From Pseudomonadota bacterium (GTDB lineage Bacteria; Pseudomonadota; Gammaproteobacteria; Steroidobacterales; Steroidobacteraceae), in contig JAFEDR010000009.1 in assembly GCA_018241525.1 (NCBI GenBank), positions 1,054,001 through 1,118,000 on the forward strand: 64,000 nucleotides of DNA, written 5' to 3'. This document shows positions 28,170-36,794 of the stretch, piece after piece. How positions within the stretch are numbered: the first letter of the stretch is position 1; each line of letters opens with the position of its first letter. The notes under the pieces are model-generated. The model saw only the letters and a list, made by a program, of their open reading frames with translations, had not been told where the DNA came from and did not search any database. A program made the position numbers and the translations under genes.

Positions 28170-29486
28170 GTGGGTACGGTGCTGCCCGCCGCGGCGGGTC
28201 CCGATTGCAAGCGCTTCCGCTCGCCGCGCGGCGAGCACGTGCTGGTCGTACCCTTCTCGCAGATCTACGACCTGCCCGGGGACTCTGCCGAGACCTGGGA
28301 CGCCGACCCCGAGCGCGCGGCGCGCTCGCTCGCCGAGCTCAGTCGCGCGCGGCCCGGGGAGGTTCCGCTCGGCGAGGTGCACGTGCCTGCCCCGCAGAGC
28401 CTGTCGCTCAACGTGAGCCAGGCCTGCAACCTCGCCTGTGGCTACTGCTACGCCGGCCGCGGCAGCTTCGGCGGCCGGCAGACGACGCCGATGAGCCTCG
28501 CCACCGCGCTGGAGGCCGTCGACGCGCTGCTGCGCGATGGCGACGCCGCCGCACCGTTCACGGTCGGGTTTCTGGGCGGCGAGCCGTTCGTGAACCGGGC
28601 GCTCATCCACAAAGTCGTCGCGTACGGCAGCCAGCGTGCCGCCGAGCGCGGGCTCGACGTCCGCTATTCCGTGACGACCAACGGCACGCTGCTCGAGGAG
28701 GGCGACCTCGAGCTCATGCGCTCTCACCGTTTCGCCGTGACCGTGAGCATCGACGGCGATTCGGCCATCCACGACCGCCAGCGGCCGGCGGCGCACGCGG
28801 CGCGCGGTTCATGGTCGGAACTGGTCGCGCGGATCCGGCCGCTGCTCGCCTCGCCCGGCCGCGCGCAGGTCGCGGCGCGCGCGACGATCACACGCGACGG
28901 CCTCGACCTGCGACGGATCTTCGCGGCGCTGCGCGCCGTGGGCTTTCGCGACATCGGCTTCGCCCCGCTGCGCCGAGCCGCGGACTCGGCAGGCGCCTTC
29001 ACCGCGGCCGACTGGCCGCGCTACCTCGGCGAGCTCGAGGCGCTTGCGCGCGAGCAGCTCGCGCGGCTTCGCGCCGGCGAACCCCTGTCGTTCGCGAATC
29101 TCGCGATCGCGCTCAAGCAGCTCGAGCGGGGCGCCGCGAGTCCCTACCCGTGCGGTGCCGGTGGCGGCTATTTCTCAGTGGCGAGCGACGGCACCTGGTA
29201 CGCCTGCCACCGGGCGATCGGCGATCCGGCCTTCGCGCTCGGCACGAGCCGGGGGCTCTCGGCCGAGGCGCGCCAGTCGTTCCTCGCGCAGCGGCACGTC
29301 GAGCGCCAGACGGACTGCGTTCGGTGCTGGGCGCGTTACCTCTGTTCGGGCGGGTGTCACCAGGAGGCGCCGGCACGCTCGGCAGCCTCGTGCGACTTCA
29401 TCCGCGGCTGGCTGGAGTTCTGCCTGGCGGCGTACGCCGAGTACGGCGCCGACTTTCACGCGAGGCATTCAAGGAGCGTGGCATGA
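28170..29486 (+). CDS. Radical SAM/SPASM protein-modifying maturase
   Basis: 438 residues from GTG 28170. The radical SAM cluster motif is CNLACGYC (Cys86, Cys90, Cys93), followed by LGGEPFVN and TTNGTLL. The C-terminal SPASM region is Cys-rich (PCGAGGGYFSVASDG...YACH...CVRCWARYLCSGGCHQEA...CDF). Residues 1-75 precede the core and resemble a small recognition domain as in other peptide maturases; that is tentative. SPASM enzymes such as QhpD and AnSME modify protein or peptide side chains, for example making thioether cross-links. Its neighbours (split LodA-like proteins and a flavoprotein) point to a protein-derived cofactor substrate. It overlaps the next gene by 4 nt. Confidence 0.88.
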   Translation: MGTVLPAAAGPDCKRFRSPRGEHVLVVPFSQIYDLPGDSAETWDADPERAARSLAELSRARPGEVPLGEVHVPAPQSLSLNVSQACNLACGYCYAGRGSFGGRQTTPMSLATALEAVDALLRDGDAAAPFTVGFLGGEPFVNRALIHKVVAYGSQRAAERGLDVRYSVTTNGTLLEEGDLELMRSHRFAVTVSIDGDSAIHDRQRPAAHAARGSWSELVARIRPLLASPGRAQVAARATITRDGLDLRRIFAALRAVGFRDIGFAPLRRAADSAGAFTAADWPRYLGELEALAREQLARLRAGEPLSFANLAIALKQLERGAASPYPCGAGGGYFSVASDGTWYACHRAIGDPAFALGTSRGLSAEARQSFLAQRHVERQTDCVRCWARYLCSGGCHQEAPARSAASCDFIRGWLEFCLAAYAEYGADFHARHSRSVA

Positions 29487-31204
29487 GCACCCAGGATCCG
29501 ATCCGCCTCCTGCCACGAAACGTGGCCGCCCGGCGCCGGCTCGGCCAGCCGGCAGCGGCCGTCGAGATCGTGGCCGGCAATCCGGCCTCGACCCGCCTCG
29601 AGTCAGGCGTAGGCAACTGCTTCCCCGGCCTCGAGTGCGACCTGCGCAACCTCGAGCGACGCTTCTTCCCGTTCCTCGAGGTCGACGATCGCGACGACAC
29701 GCTCGAGATCGTGGCGGTGTCGAGCGATGCGGTGCGCGCGGCACGCCAGGCCGGGGACATCACCGCGGACACGGCGCGCGCCTACGAGCAGATCGCGGCG
29801 GCGATCACCCCGCGCAGCCGCCCCGCCATCGTGTCGATCGACGGCGTCTTCGGCCCGCTCGGCGCACAGGTCGTCGACCTGACCGCCAGCCGGCGGCAGA
29901 GCATCGGCCGCACTCGCGCGCCGATCGACAACTGGACCGCCGTCCGACTCCTGACCGAGGGCACCTTGGTGAAGCTCACCGTCCAGGTCGGGCGATCCAC
30001 CGTCGAGATCACCGGCACCCGGGTGCGCTACCTGGGCGACGACGGTGCACTCGCGGACTTCTTTCGGCCGGGGGAGCTCACCCAGTCGCTGTGTAGCCCG
30101 TGGACCCATGACTTCCGCGACTGCGGCTGCTTCTACTGGGCCTCGAACCATCCCGACATCGCCCAGCCGCCCTCACCGGTCGTGCCTTCGGACGACGTCG
30201 CCTGGAATCAGCTCGTCGTCTGGGAGCGCCGCGCGAGAGACGCCTCACAGCCACCCGGCGCCGAGTCGCTCGCCCAGGCCGTCGGGACACCCGAGCTCGA
30301 GATGCGCCACCACGAGATCAACCGGCGCTGGCAGGAGTTCAACTTCGTGGTCGAGGGCCGCGAGCAGCTGGGTCCGTACGCTCCGCGCCGGCCCGTCGGC
30401 ACGCCCCTGCCCGACCGCGCGGCGCTGATCGCGCACCTGCAGTACGCGGCCGCGGTGGAACTCGCCGTGATGCACGAGTACCTCGCTGCGGCTTTCTCGC
30501 TGCCCCGTCCCGGGACGCTGAGTGGTCTGCTCGGCGACGACGCCGACGCCGCGCACGCCGAGATCCTGCGGGTCGCGATCGGTGAAATGCGCCACCTGCG
30601 CGCGGTCAACGACGTGCTGCGCTCGCTGCAGGGCAGCGCCTACGCGCCTGCGCTGCGGGTCGCTCTGCAGGTGCCCGGCCAGACCCCGGGGTCGACGCGG
30701 CCGGTCGAGGTACGGCCGGCGACGCCGGAGGCGATCGACAGCTTCATCGCGGTCGAGGCGCCGTCGGTCTCGGTGGATGGCTACTACACCGCGATTCTCG
30801 CGACGCTCGAGGCACAGGGGGCGCGCGCCGAGGCGGAAACCATCCGCACGGTGATGTCCGAAGGCGCCGACCACTGGCAGTCGTTCCTGTTCGTCAAGCA
30901 GTGGCTCTCGCGACACTCGCCGGACTCCTACCTCGCCGTGAGCTCGCTCGCGCAGGCGCCGCGGAACCTGCCGGCGCAGCTCACCTTGCAGCAGCGCTAC
31001 GGCCAGCTGCTCACGGACCTCTACGACGGCTATCGGCTCGGGCTGCCGCAGGGCGCCGCGTCGATCAACGCGGCGAGGTCGCTGATGCCGGACGAGGCGA
31101 CGGGCTTCGCCGCCGCGGCCTGGGCGGTGGCGGCGGCCGGATTCCTCGTGCGCTTCGATCCGATCGTGGATCCGCGGTTCGCGGCGTTCGATCCGCCACC
31201 CTAG
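29483..31204 (+). CDS. LodA C-half-like cofactor segment fused to VioB-type ferritin-like domain
   Basis: 573 residues in two parts. Residues 36-225 hold LESGVGNCFPGLE (39-51) and GELTQSLCSPWTHDF followed by C214, C216 and W219 and NHPD (197-225). These resemble the LodA/GoxA CTQ segments ENCVGGxFxPGIE and PWQADFxxC...WWPxQRPD. Residues 312-480 form a ferritin-like domain like that of VioB/RebD chromopyrrolate-type synthases (HLQYAAAVELAVMHEYLAAAFSLP, IGEMRHLRAVNDVL, SEGADHWQSF), with candidate metal ligands E326, E368, H371, E460 and H464. It has five Cys in the first half (46, 52, 204, 214, 216). The start ATG overlaps the radical SAM stop. Proposed role: cofactor-bearing partner of the 26520 protein. 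Confidence 0.6.
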   Translation: MSTQDPIRLLPRNVAARRRLGQPAAAVEIVAGNPASTRLESGVGNCFPGLECDLRNLERRFFPFLEVDDRDDTLEIVAVSSDAVRAARQAGDITADTARAYEQIAAAITPRSRPAIVSIDGVFGPLGAQVVDLTASRRQSIGRTRAPIDNWTAVRLLTEGTLVKLTVQVGRSTVEITGTRVRYLGDDGALADFFRPGELTQSLCSPWTHDFRDCGCFYWASNHPDIAQPPSPVVPSDDVAWNQLVVWERRARDASQPPGAESLAQAVGTPELEMRHHEINRRWQEFNFVVEGREQLGPYAPRRPVGTPLPDRAALIAHLQYAAAVELAVMHEYLAAAFSLPRPGTLSGLLGDDADAAHAEILRVAIGEMRHLRAVNDVLRSLQGSAYAPALRVALQVPGQTPGSTRPVEVRPATPEAIDSFIAVEAPSVSVDGYYTAILATLEAQGARAEAETIRTVMSEGADHWQSFLFVKQWLSRHSPDSYLAVSSLAQAPRNLPAQLTLQQRYGQLLTDLYDGYRLGLPQGAASINAARSLMPDEATGFAAAAWAVAAAGFLVRFDPIVDPRFAAFDPPP

Positions 31205-31206
31205 CA

Positions 31207-32292
31207 GTGACGGCTTACCGACAGGTCGTCGTCGGCGCGGGCATCGCCGGGCTCGGCACCGCCCTCTACGGCGCCGCGCGCGGGCCGGTCCTGCTGCTGG
31301 TGCCGCGGGCATTCGGGCCGCGGGTGCCGGAGCGGATCGACGCGGTGCCGCTTGCGGCCATCGCCACGCTGATCGACCTCGGCATCGACCCACGAAACTT
31401 CTCGGACCTCGTGCGCCACTCGCAGCGACTCGCGGCCTGGTCGTCGAAGGAACCCGTCGGCATCTCGGGGCGCGAGGTCGTGCACGTACGGCGTGCCGCG
31501 CTCGAGGCCGCGCTCCTCGCCCGCGTGGTCCGCCTGCCCGCCGTCACCGTGGCGCCGGCGCCAGCGGACCGGCGGGAGCTGCGTGCGCTTGCCGCAACCT
31601 GGTCCGCGCGCGGCGTCACGCTCGTCGACGCGAGTGGCCGAGCGGCCGTCCTCGCCGCGCGCCGGGACGTCCTGCGCGGGGCCTGGCACGCGCGCGTAAT
31701 GCAGCAGCGGACGTCCGCCGGCCAAGAGTTCTCGGCGCCGCGGCTCGCGGCGCACGAGGGCGGCTATGCGTACCGGCTCGGCTGCGCCGGCCTGATCACG
31801 GTCGGGCTGGTCTCCTTCCGGTGCACGGCGTCGGCCGTCGTGCCCTGCTGGCGGCGACTGCGTCGGGAGCACCCGTTCCTGTTCGAGGGTCTCGACGCGC
31901 AGGACGAGCGCCCCATCCGCGGCTACCCGGCGGGCCTGCAGTCGGCGCAGCACGCGGGCTCGCTCGCGGTCGGCGACGCCGGCCTCGCGCGGGACGCGCT
32001 AGCCTCGCAGGGGATCGCTGCAGCGCTGTCGGAGGCCGCCTATGCCGCCGCCGTCGAGACTGCGGCCGAGCGGCGGCTCTACGCGCTGCGCATGGTCGAG
32101 CAGCGACGTGCCCACGCCCGTTCGCTGCACCTTGCGCTCGCGGATGCGTGGCCGTCGTCGCTGCCAGCCTGGTGCGAGTACCGTGGCGAGGTCGGGCGCC
32201 TCCTGACGGACAGCGCGGAGCCACCCGTGCGAGTCGCGCTGCGGGAAGGTCGCGTCAGGCCCCTCGCGGCGCCCGCGGCGACGGGCTCGTGA
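31207..32292 (+). CDS. FAD-dependent oxidoreductase, LodB/QhpG-like
   Basis: 361 residues from GTG 31207, two bases after the previous stop. The FAD dinucleotide fold is at the N-terminus (VVVGAGIAGLGTALYGAA), and the second FAD signature VGDAGLARDALASQGIAAALSEA is near residue 260. LodB and QhpG are flavoproteins required for tryptophan hydroxylation during CTQ biogenesis, and this protein has their size and operon position. The reaction is inferred from context. The C-terminal end is Arg/Ala-rich and poorly conserved-looking. Confidence 0.75.
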   Translation: MTAYRQVVVGAGIAGLGTALYGAARGPVLLLVPRAFGPRVPERIDAVPLAAIATLIDLGIDPRNFSDLVRHSQRLAAWSSKEPVGISGREVVHVRRAALEAALLARVVRLPAVTVAPAPADRRELRALAATWSARGVTLVDASGRAAVLAARRDVLRGAWHARVMQQRTSAGQEFSAPRLAAHEGGYAYRLGCAGLITVGLVSFRCTASAVVPCWRRLRREHPFLFEGLDAQDERPIRGYPAGLQSAQHAGSLAVGDAGLARDALASQGIAAALSEAAYAAAVETAAERRLYALRMVEQRRAHARSLHLALADAWPSSLPAWCEYRGEVGRLLTDSAEPPVRVALREGRVRPLAAPAATGS

Positions 32293-32640
32293 CGAACGGC
32301 AGGAGCACGCGCTAGCCCAGCGCCCGCACTCGAAGGACCGCGCTACCTTCGCGCCACCGAGCGGCAGCAACAGCGCCCGCACGATCGGCGGCTCGTTGTC
32401 AGACGCGCATGCGCTGCGTCGCGCGCCGGCGATCCGGGCCCGGAATCCGATGAACCGTCCGCGCCGGAGAATCCGTCTCAGCGATGCCGCCGCACCGGCA
32501 ATAGCGGCGCTCGCGCACCGCAGCATCGACCCGTCCCGCTCCAACAGGACCGTTCCGGTGCACAATCCGTCGCAGGAATCTCGCCCGGGTGGCGGCGCCT
32601 CGGTCGCGCCTGCCGGTCTGCGGGCCCAGGGAGAGCGGCC
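32293..32640. other. Intergenic interval, nothing recognised
   Basis: About 350 bases between the flavoprotein gene and the next plus-strand gene. Short open frames exist, but their composition is Arg/Pro-rich and unconvincing. I see no clear promoter or repeat. Confidence 0.4.
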
Positions 32641-34083
32641 GTGAGTCTGAGGGCGAACGCGCGCATCGCGCTGATCGGGGTCGGGGTCGTGCTGGCGCTG
32701 CCGCTCGCGCTCTTTGTCGTGTGGTTCGGAATCAACGCGTTCGATGAGCAGCCGAGCGCCTTGGCGCGATCCCTGCTCGCGCGCCCGCCGAACCTCGTCC
32801 CGACCGAACAGAACCTCTACCTCGCGTTCGCAGGCTTCGACGCCCCGAGTGGCGAGCCCGTGATCGAGGCCGGCGAGCGACGCGTGGCGGCGTACGACCG
32901 GGCGTTCGACGAGATCCGCGTCAATCCCGACGCCGCGGCCCGGGTGGACGCTCGCGAGACGCGCGATCGGCTCGCGTTCCGGGGTGATGCGACCGCGTGG
33001 CCCGTGCTTCGCGCGTCGATCTGGGCCCTCGCGAAGTCGAAGCGCGCCGACCTCGAGGCGCTGCGTTCGGAGAATGCCGAACTGCTCGGGCGATACCGGT
33101 CGCTGCAGTCGCTGCAGGGATACTACGAAACCGCGCGCCCGAGCTACTGGTTGCCCCCTTTCTACGTGCCCGCCGCCGTCCGTTCGCTCTACCTGGCGGA
33201 TCTCGCGAGCCGGCTGCAGGTGACATCCCTGGACGCCCGCCGGGCGGCGCTCGCGGAGCTGCGGCAGGACCTGCGCCTTTGGACCACCGTGCTGCACGGC
33301 GAGGGTGGCGTGATCTCGAAACTGCTGGCGGCGACCGGGATTCACGCCGACCTGCTGCTGCTCGGCGACTTCGTGACCGACCCGGCCGCGGATCCCGCGT
33401 CGCTCGGCGCCGAGCTCGAGGAGGTGCTGAGGCCGGCGCCGGCCTCGGCCTGGCGGATCGGCGAGGCGTACGCCGAGGAATTCCGTGCGCGCACGCCGAT
33501 CTATAGTGCTGTGCCGCTTGCCAATTCGCCGGTGGCCGGCTCGAGCGCGCGCCCCGACGGTTGGTGGGAGCGTCTGTCGAATCGCCTGCAAGTGCACTTC
33601 TTTAAGCGCGATGCCACCGAAAATCTCGATGCGGAGCTCGCGCGACGCCTGCGTGAGCTCGCCGAGGGCGATCCCGTCGATTACAGCGCCAGGCGCCGCG
33701 CCCACGAGGCGTGGGTCCGGAAGGAGCTCGGGTTCAATCTGGCCCGTCTCGTCTACAACCCGGTCGGCCGGACGCTGATCACGGTCTCGACCACGACGCC
33801 GGACGACTACCCTGCGCGCCTGTACGACGTCGCCGCGTTGCAGCGACTCGTCTTTGCCGCGTACCAGGTGCGACTCCGCGGCCTCCCCGCCGACGCGGTG
33901 CCGTCGCTGCTCGCGGCGAACCGGGAGTGGGGCACGCATCCGGTCGATCACGCGCCGCTGCGGTGGGATGATGCGACTCGGACGCTCTCGGTCGTCACCG
34001 TCGGCAAGCACCCGGCCGGCAGCCGCTTCGGGCTGGTGCTTGAGGTTCCGGCGGGCGCGCGCGCGAGCGTCCGTCCGCCCTAG
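32641..34083 (+). CDS. Hypothetical membrane-anchored protein
   Basis: 480 residues from GTG 32641, preceded by GGGAGAG. One N-terminal helix (ALIGVGVVLALPLALFVVWFG, residues 10-30) anchors a large, mostly helical, probably periplasmic domain. Visible landmarks are LYLAFAGFDAPSGEPV, YWLPPFYVPAAVRSLYLADLASRLQ, NLARLVYNPVGRTLI and YDVAALQRLVFAAYQVRLRGL. I recognise no catalytic motif. Its TAG stop overlaps the TAG of the convergent gene on the other strand at CTAG 34080-34083. It may be independent of the split-oxidase operon, being 348 nt away. Confidence 0.7.
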   Translation: MSLRANARIALIGVGVVLALPLALFVVWFGINAFDEQPSALARSLLARPPNLVPTEQNLYLAFAGFDAPSGEPVIEAGERRVAAYDRAFDEIRVNPDAAARVDARETRDRLAFRGDATAWPVLRASIWALAKSKRADLEALRSENAELLGRYRSLQSLQGYYETARPSYWLPPFYVPAAVRSLYLADLASRLQVTSLDARRAALAELRQDLRLWTTVLHGEGGVISKLLAATGIHADLLLLGDFVTDPAADPASLGAELEEVLRPAPASAWRIGEAYAEEFRARTPIYSAVPLANSPVAGSSARPDGWWERLSNRLQVHFFKRDATENLDAELARRLRELAEGDPVDYSARRRAHEAWVRKELGFNLARLVYNPVGRTLITVSTTTPDDYPARLYDVAALQRLVFAAYQVRLRGLPADAVPSLLAANREWGTHPVDHAPLRWDDATRTLSVVTVGKHPAGSRFGLVLEVPAGARASVRPP

Positions 34084-34706
34084 CTCGAGCGCGCTCCGAG
34101 CGCGGCGAGCGCCGCCGTCGCCGCGAGCTTCTGCCTGGCCTGCCACGGCGGACCGGCCGCGCGGCCCATCGCCTGCAGGAAGGCATCGAGGTTGCCGCGC
34201 GGCAGCATCCGTCCCGCGAGCGGACCGACGCGGTCGCGGTCGTACCAGCAGACCTCCCAGCCGCGATCTGCCGCGGCCGCGGCCAGGGCGCGGCGATACA
34301 GCACCGAATCCGCCATCGTCGCCGCACGCGCGTCGGCGATGATCTCCCGCGTCGTTGGCGGCAGCGGCGGGCAATCGCGCAGCGCGATGCACCGGATCGG
34401 GATGGCGAGTTCCGCTTCGAGTGCCGCGAGGCCCTCGCGCGCGCCGGCGCGCGCAGCCTCCCGCACCTGGTCGACCAGCGCCACCGCGGCCTCGAGCGAG
34501 ATGGGCTTCGCCCAGGGACTGTCGACGTAGCGCCCCACGGCCCACGAACCCTCATGGTGATAGGGATGCGTCGGCAGGCCGCGCGTGAGGTCGATTCGAC
34601 GACGATCCAGCAGTTCACCGGTGACGGCGAGCGTCACCAGTACCGCGGAATTGCCATGTTCGGCGACGCCGACGGCGGCGCCGACGCGGGAAGGATCATC
34701 GGGCAC
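34080..34706 (-). CDS. Conserved hypothetical protein
   Basis: 208 residues from GTG 34706. No earlier start in frame is plausible because the LysR gene occupies that DNA; the GTG lies 11 nt inside the LysR 3' end, implying coupling. Conserved-looking segments are VGVAEHGNSAVLVTL, LPTHPYHHEG, IRCIALRDCPPLPPT, SVLYRRALAAAAADRGWEVCWYDRDRV and GPPWQARQKLAATAA. I recall similar unannotated proteins in other bacteria but know of no function. Confidence 0.65.
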   Translation of the reverse strand: MPDDPSRVGAAVGVAEHGNSAVLVTLAVTGELLDRRRIDLTRGLPTHPYHHEGSWAVGRYVDSPWAKPISLEAAVALVDQVREAARAGAREGLAALEAELAIPIRCIALRDCPPLPPTTREIIADARAATMADSVLYRRALAAAAADRGWEVCWYDRDRVGPLAGRMLPRGNLDAFLQAMGRAAGPPWQARQKLAATAALAALGARSS

Positions 34707-35646
34707 GTGGGCGGGCCTCCATCCGTGCGGCAGGGTGCCGGTCGGGAAGCACCGCGACGGCGCGCGCCGCGATCGCCTCGATCCAGCGGCACACGACGCC
34801 AATCGTCTCGTCGTCGAGCGCGCGGGCGTCGCGGTAGAGACGGTAGGCGGGACCGTCGAGCCCGTGGCGCGAGACGGGCGCGAGCGTGCCGGACTCGAGG
34901 TGGCCGCTGGCGGCGACGGTCGAGGCGAGCACCAGGCCGTGGCCGCGGACCGCGGCCTCGAGCGCGAGCGTCGGATCGGAGAACGATGGTCCGGCCTCGG
35001 CGTCCACGCCTCTGACGCCGGCACTGTGAAACCAGGCACGCCAGGTGGACTGGCTCTCGTCGTGCAGCAGCGGCCAGCCGCTGAGTCCCGCCGGATCGGC
35101 GGGCGCGCCGCCTCGCGCGGCGATGAACGCGGGCGACGCCAGCGGCACGCGCCGGTCCGCGGCGAGCACGATGCCGGTCGCCTGTGCGCTCGGCACCCGC
35201 GTGCTGCGCGTGACGAGGACATCGACCTCGTGGTGCTCGAAGTCGACCTCGCGACCGGTGGTGTCGAGCCACAGGTCGAGGCCCGGGTTTGCGGCCAGGA
35301 ACTCGCCGAGGTGCGGCAGCAGCATGCCGCGGGCGAACTCGCCGTCGGCGTACACGACCACCGAGCGTGGCTTCAGGTACGGCGCGAGTCGTGCGACACC
35401 GGTCTCGAGCTCGCGCAGCGCGCGACGCACCGTCTCGGCGAAATCGTTGCCGGCGTCGGTGGGCACCACGGCGCGGCCGACCCGGCGGAACAGCGGCTGA
35501 CCCAGCGCGTCCTCGAGCGCACGCACCTGGTGGCTGATCGCGGACTGCGTGAGGTGGAGCTCCGCCGCCGCCTTCGCGAAGCTGCGCAGGCGCGCGGCGG
35601 CCTCGAAGCCACGCAGCGCCCCGAGGTGGGTGGCTGGAACGAGCAT
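34696..35646 (-). CDS. LysR-type transcriptional regulator (GcvA-like)
   Basis: 316 residues from ATG 35646, chosen so that the helix-turn-helix (LGALRGFEAAARLRSFAKAAAELHLTQSAISHQVRALE) starts at about residue 8 as in GcvA-type regulators. In-frame ATG 35658 and TTG 35664 are alternatives. The substrate-binding domain follows (residues 90-300). It is divergent from the agmatine/putrescine operon across an AT-rich spacer, so it probably activates that operon in response to agmatine, putrescine or an intermediate. Its 3' end overlaps the hypothetical gene 34080-34706. Confidence 0.9.
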   Translation of the reverse strand: MLVPATHLGALRGFEAAARLRSFAKAAAELHLTQSAISHQVRALEDALGQPLFRRVGRAVVPTDAGNDFAETVRRALRELETGVARLAPYLKPRSVVVYADGEFARGMLLPHLGEFLAANPGLDLWLDTTGREVDFEHHEVDVLVTRSTRVPSAQATGIVLAADRRVPLASPAFIAARGGAPADPAGLSGWPLLHDESQSTWRAWFHSAGVRGVDAEAGPSFSDPTLALEAAVRGHGLVLASTVAASGHLESGTLAPVSRHGLDGPAYRLYRDARALDDETIGVVCRWIEAIAARAVAVLPDRHPAARMEARPRAR

Positions 35647-35771
35647 CGACCAAAACATTAGCAATTTTCATCGATAAGGCAAGAATAAATCGCTTTTCTC
35701 ACGGATGCTTGCCCCCTAGAGTCCTCTTATAGAAGAGTCGCGATCGGATGCCCGGCCAACGGAGTTCCGCG
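35647..35771. promoter_or_regulatory. AT-rich divergent promoter/operator between lysR and the agmatine deiminase operon
   Basis: This is one of the few AT-rich stretches in the window (35655-35700). It contains a TATAGA -10-like hexamer at 35728-35733 without a good -35, as expected of an activator-dependent promoter. A CTCTT...AAGAG inverted repeat (35724-35737) overlaps that -10. A strong Shine-Dalgarno, GGAG at 35761-35764, lies 7 nt before ATG 35772. Confidence 0.5.
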
Positions 35772-36794
35772 ATGCCGACGACCTCCCCTGTCCCGGCCTT
35801 CGCCGACGTGCGGATGCCGGCGGAATTCGAGCCGCATGCCGCCACCTGGATGGCCTGGCCGACGCGGCGCGAGATCTGGGGCGAGCGCTTCGAGGCGGTG
35901 AAGTCCGACTACGCGGCACTTGCCCGGGTGATTGCGCGCTTCGAGCCGGTGCGGATGGTCGCGAACGCGATCGACGTCGCCGAGGCGGCGACGCAGTGCG
36001 GCCCGGCGGTCGAGATTGTCGCGCTGCCGATCGACGATTCCTGGACCCGGGACTCGGGGCCGGTCTTCGTGGCGACTGCTGACGGCCAGCGTGCGGCGGT
36101 TTCGTTCCGCTTCACCGCCTGGGGCCACAAGTACCAGCCGTTCGATCGCGATGCGGCGCTGGCGGCGCGGATCGCGGCCCGCGCGGGCGTGCCGGTCGTC
36201 GATTCACCGCTCGCGGCCGAGGGCGGTGCGATCCTGAGCGACGGCCAGGGAACGCTGGTCACGACCGAGACCTGCCTCCTGAACCGCAACCGCAACCCCG
36301 GGATCACCAAGGCGGAGGTCGAGGCGGAGCTCCGGCGCGTGCTCGGCGGCCGCACGATCGTCTGGCTCCCGGGCGATCCCACCGAGGTCGAGACCGACGG
36401 CCACGTCGATGGCCTCGCGGCCTTCACCGCCCCCGGCAGGCTGCTCGTCGAGACGATCGCTGATCCCGCCGATCCGCGCTTCGAGATCCTGCGCGAGAAC
36501 CGTCGCGCGCTCGAGCTCGCGACCGACGCGCGCGGCCGCCGCTTCGAGCTGCAGCCCATCGAGGAAGCCGATCGCACGGTCGAGGTCGGGCCGCGATACT
36601 GCCGCAGCTACGTGAACTTCTACGTCGTCAACGGCGCCGTGATCGCGCCGCGCTACGGCCTCGCCTCCGACGAGCGCGTCGCGGCGACGCTGCGCACCGC
36701 CTTCCCCGGGCGCGAGGTCGTGCTGCAGCCGATCGGTGCGATCGCGACCGGCGGTGGCGGGTTCCACTGCATCACGCAGCAGGAGCCTCGTTGA
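35772..36794 (+). CDS. aguA: Agmatine deiminase (first copy)
   Basis: 340 residues from ATG 35772, selected for its GGAG at 7-nt spacing; ATG 35748 lacks this. It is a peptidylarginine-deiminase-fold enzyme that hydrolyses agmatine to N-carbamoylputrescine and ammonia. Motifs present are MPAEFEPHAATWMAWP, DDSWTRDSGPVF, the EGGAI substrate Glu, TDGHVDG (catalytic His and Asp) and the nucleophilic Cys in GGFHCITQQEP. The next gene, a paralogue, overlaps by 4 nt and N-carbamoylputrescine amidase follows, completing the ADC-independent route from agmatine to putrescine. Confidence 0.93.
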   Translation: MPTTSPVPAFADVRMPAEFEPHAATWMAWPTRREIWGERFEAVKSDYAALARVIARFEPVRMVANAIDVAEAATQCGPAVEIVALPIDDSWTRDSGPVFVATADGQRAAVSFRFTAWGHKYQPFDRDAALAARIAARAGVPVVDSPLAAEGGAILSDGQGTLVTTETCLLNRNRNPGITKAEVEAELRRVLGGRTIVWLPGDPTEVETDGHVDGLAAFTAPGRLLVETIADPADPRFEILRENRRALELATDARGRRFELQPIEEADRTVEVGPRYCRSYVNFYVVNGAVIAPRYGLASDERVAATLRTAFPGREVVLQPIGAIATGGGGFHCITQQEPR

